DNA of 64,000 nt from an uncultured Allomuricauda sp. GTDB lineage: Bacteria > Bacteroidota > Bacteroidia > Flavobacteriales > Flavobacteriaceae. The translations under genes and the position numbers were made by a program. The stretch spans positions 372,001 through 436,000 of the forward strand of contig NZ_CANMOO010000001.1 of assembly GCF_947499585.1 (NCBI RefSeq), in the 5' to 3' direction. Of this stretch, positions 60,044-64,000 are shown one piece after another (positions within the stretch are counted from its first letter, which is position 1; each line of letters begins with the position of its first letter). A model generated the notes under the pieces. It saw nothing but the letters and a program-made list of their open reading frames with translations. It had not been told where the DNA came from and ran no database searches.

Positions 60044-60314
60044 TTGCCATACCTCCTAAAATTGCAAAACCAAATATGGCAAAATAGATAATCCAAATCA
60101 AAAGAGAAAAACCAGCTCCAATTAATGCCCACATTTTTGCATTTTTAGATGCTTTTTGAGCTTCTTCATATTCACCTCTGGCATAAGCCTCATTAACCTT
60201 AGAAGCGTAAATAATACTTGCTATTCCTGTTGCAATACAACAGAATATTGTACTTAAAATGGCCCAAACCAAATAATTGTCTGGCTTTGGCGGCATGTTC
60301 GAATTGTTTTCCAT
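60027..60314 (-). CDS. CD225/dispanin-family membrane protein
   Basis: A 95-residue protein with two transmembrane helices, resembling the interferon-induced transmembrane (IFITM) domain: the first with YLVWAILSTIFCCIATGIAS (about 14-33), a conserved loop IIYASKVNEAYARGEYEEAQ and the second with WALIGAGFSLLIWIIYFAI (about 67-85). Bacterial members have no established role. It overlaps the DUF2752 gene at 59645 by 17 bases and is followed upstream by a CCC-motif protein. Confidence 0.9.
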   Translation of the reverse strand: MENNSNMPPKPDNYLVWAILSTIFCCIATGIASIIYASKVNEAYARGEYEEAQKASKNAKMWALIGAGFSLLIWIIYFAIFGFAILGGMANAGSY

Positions 60315-60338
60315 TATAGTTGATTAAATATTTAGTTA

Positions 60339-60671
60339 TTAATTGTATTGTTCCATTGCTTCTTGATAAGCGGATTTGAATTCTTCAATGAACTCTCCAA
60401 ATCCACCAGCATTAGAAATAATGTAAATCCATCTTACTACCATCAATACGCTTAAAATAAGTGCTATTAATGATATTATTTTTCCAGTTTTTATCTGACT
60501 GTAATTATCATAATCATCTGGATTTTCCTTATACAGTTTTTCAGACTTTGTTGCCAGGAAAAAACCAATTCCTGATGAAATAGCACCGAAAATACCGGTA
60601 CAGCAACAAATGAATCCTAAAATACCAAGTACAATACTCAATACCCCATTTGGCAGCTTTTTTTGTTCCAT
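60339..60671 (-). CDS. CCC-motif membrane protein
   Basis: A 110-residue protein with two or three transmembrane segments. The first helix contains FICCCTGIFGAISSGIGFF (about 20-38), the CCC motif of a flavobacterial family often found next to CD225 and DUF2752 genes. The loop has TKSEKLYKENPDDYDNYSQI, and a second helix (about 66-85) follows. The C-terminal tail is acidic (EFIEEFKSAYQEAMEQYN). It lies 24 bases before the CD225 gene and ten bases after the second DUF2752 gene. Confidence 0.85.
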   Translation of the reverse strand: MEQKKLPNGVLSIVLGILGFICCCTGIFGAISSGIGFFLATKSEKLYKENPDDYDNYSQIKTGKIISLIALILSVLMVVRWIYIISNAGGFGEFIEEFKSAYQEAMEQYN

Positions 60672-60681
60672 AATTTTAAAG

Positions 60682-61050
60682 TTATTGTAAAAGTTTAAAT
60701 AAATAATTGGTTAAAATTGTCACTACGCTAACAATACCTAGGGTTATAATAATTTGATTGGCGTGTTTAATTTTACGAAAGTTATTTACCAATAAAAAAC
60801 TGAACAGTAAAAATAGGGGGTAAATAGCTGGATACATTTTGAAGGCAGCTAAAAACTCACCATGAAAAATTAAACTCACTGAACGTTGCATACCACATCC
60901 AGGACATTCAAAACCAAACAGTCTCTTGTTTAGACAAGGCAACATATTGCTCTTTTCATAAAGTAAAAAAATGGTTGGTAGCAGATACATAATAGCAATT
61001 ACTGTCAAGAAAAATACTACTATTTTTGCTATTGATATTAAACTTTTCAA
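60682..61050 (-). CDS. DUF2752 membrane protein (second copy)
   Basis: A 122-residue protein with about three transmembrane segments. The signature here is FECPGCGMQRSVSLIFHGEF (about 48-67): C-x-x-C-G-x-Q-R, with the later His. It is a paralogue of the 59645-60043 protein at the other end of the cluster, so the family is duplicated around the CD225 and CCC genes. The N-terminus begins MKSLISIAKIVVFFLTVIAI. Divergent from the Smr gene at 61077. Confidence 0.9.
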   Translation of the reverse strand: MKSLISIAKIVVFFLTVIAIMYLLPTIFLLYEKSNMLPCLNKRLFGFECPGCGMQRSVSLIFHGEFLAAFKMYPAIYPLFLLFSFLLVNNFRKIKHANQIIITLGIVSVVTILTNYLFKLLQ

Positions 61051-61076
61051 AATATTTTCAGCAAAGAATATAGAGG

Positions 61077-61619
61077 ATGGCTGTCTTTAACGTTGGTGAT
61101 CAAGTAGAAGTGTTGGATGATACCATCTCTGGTATTGTCAAGGCCAAGGATGGAGATGTCATCACTGTAATTACCTCTGAAGGTTTTTTACTAGAGTATA
61201 CTTCCAAAGAACTTGTAAAGATTGAAGATGATATAAGTGTTACTAATTTTGAAGCTGCGCAAAGCATAAAAGAGAAGGGGCATGCAAAGAAGAAACACAT
61301 TCGTATTTTAAAACCTAAAGAACGGAATGCACCTAAAATGGAGGTGGACCTTCATATAAATCAATTAGTGAAGTCGACGAAAGGATTAAACAATTTTGAC
61401 ATGCTTAACCTACAATTGGAAACTGCTAAAAGACAACTGCACTTTGCCATGGACAAACGTATCCAAAAAGTAGTTTTCATACATGGCGTAGGTGAAGGTG
61501 TCCTTAAGGAAGAACTATATTATCTTTTTAGAAAATACGAGAATATTAAGTTTTATGATGCAGATTATCAAAAATATGGTTTGGGAGCAACTGAAGTTTA
61601 TATATTCCAGAATAGTTAG
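61077..61619 (+). CDS. Smr-domain protein
   Basis: A 180-residue cytoplasmic protein. The N-terminal part (about 5-50, VGDQVEVLDDTISGIVKAKD) is a small beta barrel; the C-terminal Smr domain (about 95-178) has EVDLHINQLVKSTKGL, then KRIQKVVFIHGVGEGVLKEE (about 131-150), the H-G-x-G-x-G signature with a following helix. Smr domains cut or bind branched nucleic acid, as in MutS2. The order barrel plus Smr is common in Bacteroidota. Convergent with the lipoprotein gene; stops overlap as TTAG. Confidence 0.9.
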   Translation: MAVFNVGDQVEVLDDTISGIVKAKDGDVITVITSEGFLLEYTSKELVKIEDDISVTNFEAAQSIKEKGHAKKKHIRILKPKERNAPKMEVDLHINQLVKSTKGLNNFDMLNLQLETAKRQLHFAMDKRIQKVVFIHGVGEGVLKEELYYLFRKYENIKFYDADYQKYGLGATEVYIFQNS

Positions 61620-62134
61620 TTAGATACTACCGTTGTAACTTCTCCAAATTCATTGATGGTCAAATTTGTAATACGTTCGCCGGAGGTAGTTACAAAAGAA
61701 ATGCCACTTAGACTTATAGTGTGAACAAAATTCGTGTTATCTGCGTCTGCTGTAGTCTCAATAATGACCGTTCCATCCTCTGCCTCAATTTCTTGAACAA
61801 CAGTAGGGGTAACAGGTGGAATCTCATCGCAAAAGTAGTTGTTGCTAACGTCATCTGAAAAAATACGGTACGTTATACTAGACTGACTTGGGACTGTGCT
61901 CTCTGTAGTGATGGTCTCCCCAACCACTCCATTGTTTAAAGCACCGCTCTGTAAATCTAAAATTAAAGCCTCATCATCGTTAATTTTAAACAGTAAATTA
62001 CTTGTTGCAGCCTGAAGGTCATCACATGACTCAGGGGAAACACTGTCAAAATCTATTGTTTCAATTTGTAAATCACCATCACTACAAGAAGATAGTATCA
62101 ACATTAGTAGGATTGGGAGGGATAATTTTCTCAT
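61616..62134 (-). CDS. Small lipoprotein of unknown function
   Basis: A 172-residue lipoprotein (lipobox ILSSC at about 13-17, followed by SDGD). The mature part is acidic and beta-rich with FDSVSPESCDDLQAATSNLL (about 29-48, one Cys) and NYFCDEIPPVTPTV (about 96-109, second Cys), suggesting one disulfide or a surface-exposed fold. The C-terminus ends LTINEFGEVTTVVSN. No family recognised. A -7 box sits five bases upstream of the ATG, so the message may be leaderless. Confidence 0.75.
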   Translation of the reverse strand: MRKLSLPILLMLILSSCSDGDLQIETIDFDSVSPESCDDLQAATSNLLFKINDDEALILDLQSGALNNGVVGETITTESTVPSQSSITYRIFSDDVSNNYFCDEIPPVTPTVVQEIEAEDGTVIIETTADADNTNFVHTISLSGISFVTTSGERITNLTINEFGEVTTVVSN

Positions 62135-62138
62135 ATGC

Positions 62139-62146
62139 CAAATTTA
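62139..62146 (-). promoter_or_regulatory. -7 box of the 61616-62134 lipoprotein gene
   Basis: Reads TAAATTTG on the minus strand (TAnnTTTG), ending five bases before the ATG at 62134. A leaderless transcript is implied if it is used. Confidence 0.4.
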
Positions 62147-62211
62147 AAAGAATTCCGTTTTAATACACCAACACTAAGTAATACTTTAAAAGAAATTAAC
62201 TTTATTTCGCT

Positions 62212-62219
62212 TATTTTTG
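62212..62219 (+). promoter_or_regulatory. -7 box of the cysteine desulfurase gene
   Basis: Reads TATTTTTG (TAnnTTTG), 25 bases before the ATG at 62245. Confidence 0.55.
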
Positions 62220-62244
62220 GCCAAGTTTAAATGATAGCTAAATC

Positions 62245-63393
62245 ATGCAAAAAGTGTATTTGGACAATGCGGCAACTACCCAGGTGAGAGAAGAGGTTAT
62301 TGCCAAAATGCAAGAGGCTTTAGCCCTGTACTACGGAAACCCGTCTTCAACCCATAGTTACGGGAGGTCTGCAAAGACAGCCGTAGAAAAAGCTCGAAAA
62401 ACAATTGCAAAAACATTGAATGCCCAACCTTCAGAAATTATTTTTACATCTGGAGGTACGGAAGCTGATAATATGATTTTGCGTTGTGCGGTGAGAGATT
62501 TAGGGGTAAAGACCATAATCACTTCAAAAATAGAGCATCATGCTGTGTTACATACCGCTGAAGAGCTGGAAAAAGAATATGGTATTTCGCTTCTTTTTGT
62601 TGATTTGGATTCCAATGGCAATCCAGTACTTAGTCACCTAAAGGAACTTTTGACAAAAGATGATTCCAAAAAGCTGGTTAGTTTAATGCATGTGAACAAT
62701 GAAATTGGAAACATAACGGACATTGATGCTATTGGTGAAATATGCAAAGAGAATGATGCGTTTTTCCATTCCGACACAGTGCAATCTGTAGGACATTATC
62801 CTTGGGATGTAGAAAAAACACCTATTGATTTTTTTACTGCCGCTGCACATAAATTTCATGGTCCTAAAGGAATCGGATTTGCTTTCATTAGAAAAAACTC
62901 TGGTTTAAAGCCCATGATTTTTGGAGGTTCCCAAGAGCGAGGTTTTAGAGCTGGTACAGAACCCTTTCATAATATTGTTGGTTTGGAGGAAGCCTTTGTG
63001 AGTTCTTATGAAAATTTGGAAGAGGAGACCAAATTTGTAAAGGGCTTAAAACAATATTTTGTGGAACAAATCAAAAAAGAAATTCCTGCTGTAGATTTTA
63101 ATGGTTTTTCGGGAGATATGGATAAAAGCACCTACACCTTGGCCAATGTGCGTTTACCCTTTGATAAGCAAAAAGGGTTAATGCTACTTTTTCATTTGGA
63201 TATGAAGGGAATAGCTTGTTCCAAAGGAAGTGCGTGTCAATCTGGAAGCAATATGGGATCACACGTACTTACAGAAATTTTAGATGATACAGAATTGGAA
63301 AAACCATCGCTACGTTTTTCCTTTTCTAAGTATAATACCAAAGAAGAGTTGGATTACACCGTTGGAATATTGAAGGAATTCGCGGAAAGTTAA
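62245..63393 (+). CDS. Cysteine desulfurase, NifS/IscS type
   Basis: A 382-residue PLP enzyme that removes sulfur from cysteine for Fe-S clusters or tRNA thiolation. Features: VYLDNAATTQVREEVI at the start, HHAVLHTAEELEKEYG (about 103-118), the Schiff-base Lys in FTAAAHKFHGPKGIGFAFIR (about 196-215) and the catalytic Cys loop ACSKGSACQSGSNMGSHVL (about 321-339). The S-A-C-x-S-G loop places it in the class I desulfurases. No iscU or other Fe-S gene is nearby, so the partner is unknown. Convergent with the last gene, stops overlapping as TTAA. Confidence 0.94.
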   Translation: MQKVYLDNAATTQVREEVIAKMQEALALYYGNPSSTHSYGRSAKTAVEKARKTIAKTLNAQPSEIIFTSGGTEADNMILRCAVRDLGVKTIITSKIEHHAVLHTAEELEKEYGISLLFVDLDSNGNPVLSHLKELLTKDDSKKLVSLMHVNNEIGNITDIDAIGEICKENDAFFHSDTVQSVGHYPWDVEKTPIDFFTAAAHKFHGPKGIGFAFIRKNSGLKPMIFGGSQERGFRAGTEPFHNIVGLEEAFVSSYENLEEETKFVKGLKQYFVEQIKKEIPAVDFNGFSGDMDKSTYTLANVRLPFDKQKGLMLLFHLDMKGIACSKGSACQSGSNMGSHVLTEILDDTELEKPSLRFSFSKYNTKEELDYTVGILKEFAES

Positions 63394-64000
63394 TTTCTGT
63401 TTTTTCGCTGCTTTTTTTCTTTATCGTACGGGAACTTTCGGGATGCTAGTTTCATCATCCTATCAATAAGTTCTGTGGTATTTTTACCTGTTTTTTTGGT
63501 AATTGCTTTTTCGTACTTCCAAAGGAGTTTTCCGGAATCTCCGTCACTGACTTTTACGCCTATTCTTCCATAGTTGGCATCTCCACTAAAATAGTCCAAA
63601 AGGTTAAAGTCTGTGGGCACACCTTTGGAAAGTAAAATGTTTAAATTAAGGTTTCCGCTAATAATACCATCAACTTTTAGGATTTTGCATAATTCGGTAA
63701 TGGTGTAAATGTCCAGATTGTCATACATGATTCCATTTTGACTGAGAATGGCATTGGTGTCCTCTATATTTTGGAATTCTACATTAAACTTTTTACGTTT
63801 CTTTCGTTTGGAAAAATAGGTTTCTAAAGCATTCTGCACGGCGTAACCTTCTCTTTTGGCCAAAGTTTTTAGCTCCTCTTGGTTAGCATCCCTTTTAAGG
63901 TCCAAGTTTGCAATAAACGGAACTATGGCTAATACGTTGTGGTTTTTGCTAAGTTCGTCAAACTTCCTATTTTCATAAATATTCTTTTGCGCAGATCCCA
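63390..64000 (-). CDS. Secreted protein, partial (N-terminus outside window)
   Basis: The frame stays open to the right edge, so at least 203 residues are visible; the first readable part GSAQKNIYENRKFDELSKNH looks like a signal-cleavage region, then VLAIVPFIANLDLKRDANQE. The body is mixed, with a basic stretch KRKKRKKFNVEF and VSDGDSGKLLWKYEKAITKK near the C-terminus. The pattern resembles periplasmic proteins of about 230 residues related to heme-binding or curli-like factors, but I cannot name a family. Short internal starts at TTG 63905 are not used because the frame clearly continues upstream. Confidence 0.65.
   Translation of the reverse strand, partial: GSAQKNIYENRKFDELSKNHNVLAIVPFIANLDLKRDANQEELKTLAKREGYAVQNALETYFSKRKKRKKFNVEFQNIEDTNAILSQNGIMYDNLDIYTITELCKILKVDGIISGNLNLNILLSKGVPTDFNLLDYFSGDANYGRIGVKVSDGDSGKLLWKYEKAITKKTGKNTTELIDRMMKLASRKFPYDKEKKQRKNRN

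Noticed and set aside
62245-63393. Fe-S cluster (ISC) operon
   Set aside because: Only the desulfurase is present; no IscU, IscA or ferredoxin neighbour.
1-64000. tRNA, rRNA, CRISPR array, prophage or insertion sequence
   Set aside because: None was seen on reading; short repeats found do not form arrays.

Overview
The window looks like chromosomal DNA of a marine member of the Flavobacteriaceae (Bacteroidota). The reasons are: AT-rich sequence with no Shine-Dalgarno motifs before starts; TAnnTTTG -7 promoter boxes; two secreted proteins with the C-terminal domain of type B type IX secretion (T9SS) cargo; a long SecA of 1120 residues; flavobacterial families such as DUF5606, CCC-motif and DUF4105 proteins; and secreted GH20, GH3 and S1 sulfatase enzymes. 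The genus cannot be fixed from sequence reading alone. Genes are tightly packed. No gene-free stretch exceeds 300 bases (the longest are 17030-17296 and 33543-33806). I saw no tRNA, rRNA, CRISPR array, transposase or phage gene.

Layout. 1-8.7 kb (minus): partial M20 peptidase, uvrB, two T9SS cargo proteins in tandem, and an ABC-2 exporter pair. 8.8-11.5 kb: a protein with kinase-like motifs converging on a nucleoid-associated protein and a pRiA4b ORF-3 family protein. 11.5-17 kb: a close-packed run of glycosyltransferase, TsaC/Sua5-type protein, CCA-adding enzyme and heme A synthase, plus two more glycosyltransferases. 17.3-19.7 kb: dapD, ruvX, def, DUF5606. 19.7-26.7 kb: secreted GH20, SGNH hydrolase and GH3, then mazG and a lipoprotein sulfatase. 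26.8-33.5 kb: MATE exporter, PAP2 phosphatase, GT39-like transferase, flippase-like protein, GtrB/DPM-like transferase and MeaB. 33.8-36.9 kb: Ohr/OsmC, then a translationally coupled ECF sigma, membrane protein and secreted adhesin-like protein. 36.9-45.2 kb: CBM9-like lipoprotein, MsrA lipoprotein, M23 peptidase, three very small secreted or membrane proteins, amidohydrolase, M14 carboxypeptidase and an orphan histidine kinase. 45.3-57.3 kb: secA, DUF2795, cobalamin adenosyltransferase, a 44-residue membrane protein, a shortened methyltransferase-like protein, an Uup-like ABC-F protein, DUF4105 protein, pssA, lptB, a CMD protein, tatC and kdsD. 57.4-64 kb: recQ, four small membrane proteins (two DUF2752, one CD225, one CCC-motif), an Smr protein, a lipoprotein, a cysteine desulfurase and a partial secreted protein.

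How they work together. Most genes are housekeeping or envelope genes: protein export (secA, tatC), LPS (kdsD, lptB), phospholipid synthesis (pssA), a possible polyprenyl-phosphate sugar transfer set (28.4-32.5 kb), and secreted glycan hydrolases. Regulation appears as recurrent -7 boxes close to start codons, three terminator hairpins and a few inverted repeats. Convergent genes usually end in each other's stop codon.

The least explained items are the kinase-like protein at 8824, the pair of similar tiny membrane proteins at 39574 and 39818 (the second antisense to a gene end), the methyltransferase-like protein that has lost its SAM motif, the four-protein membrane cluster at 59645-61050, and the sigma operon with a non-zinc partner.
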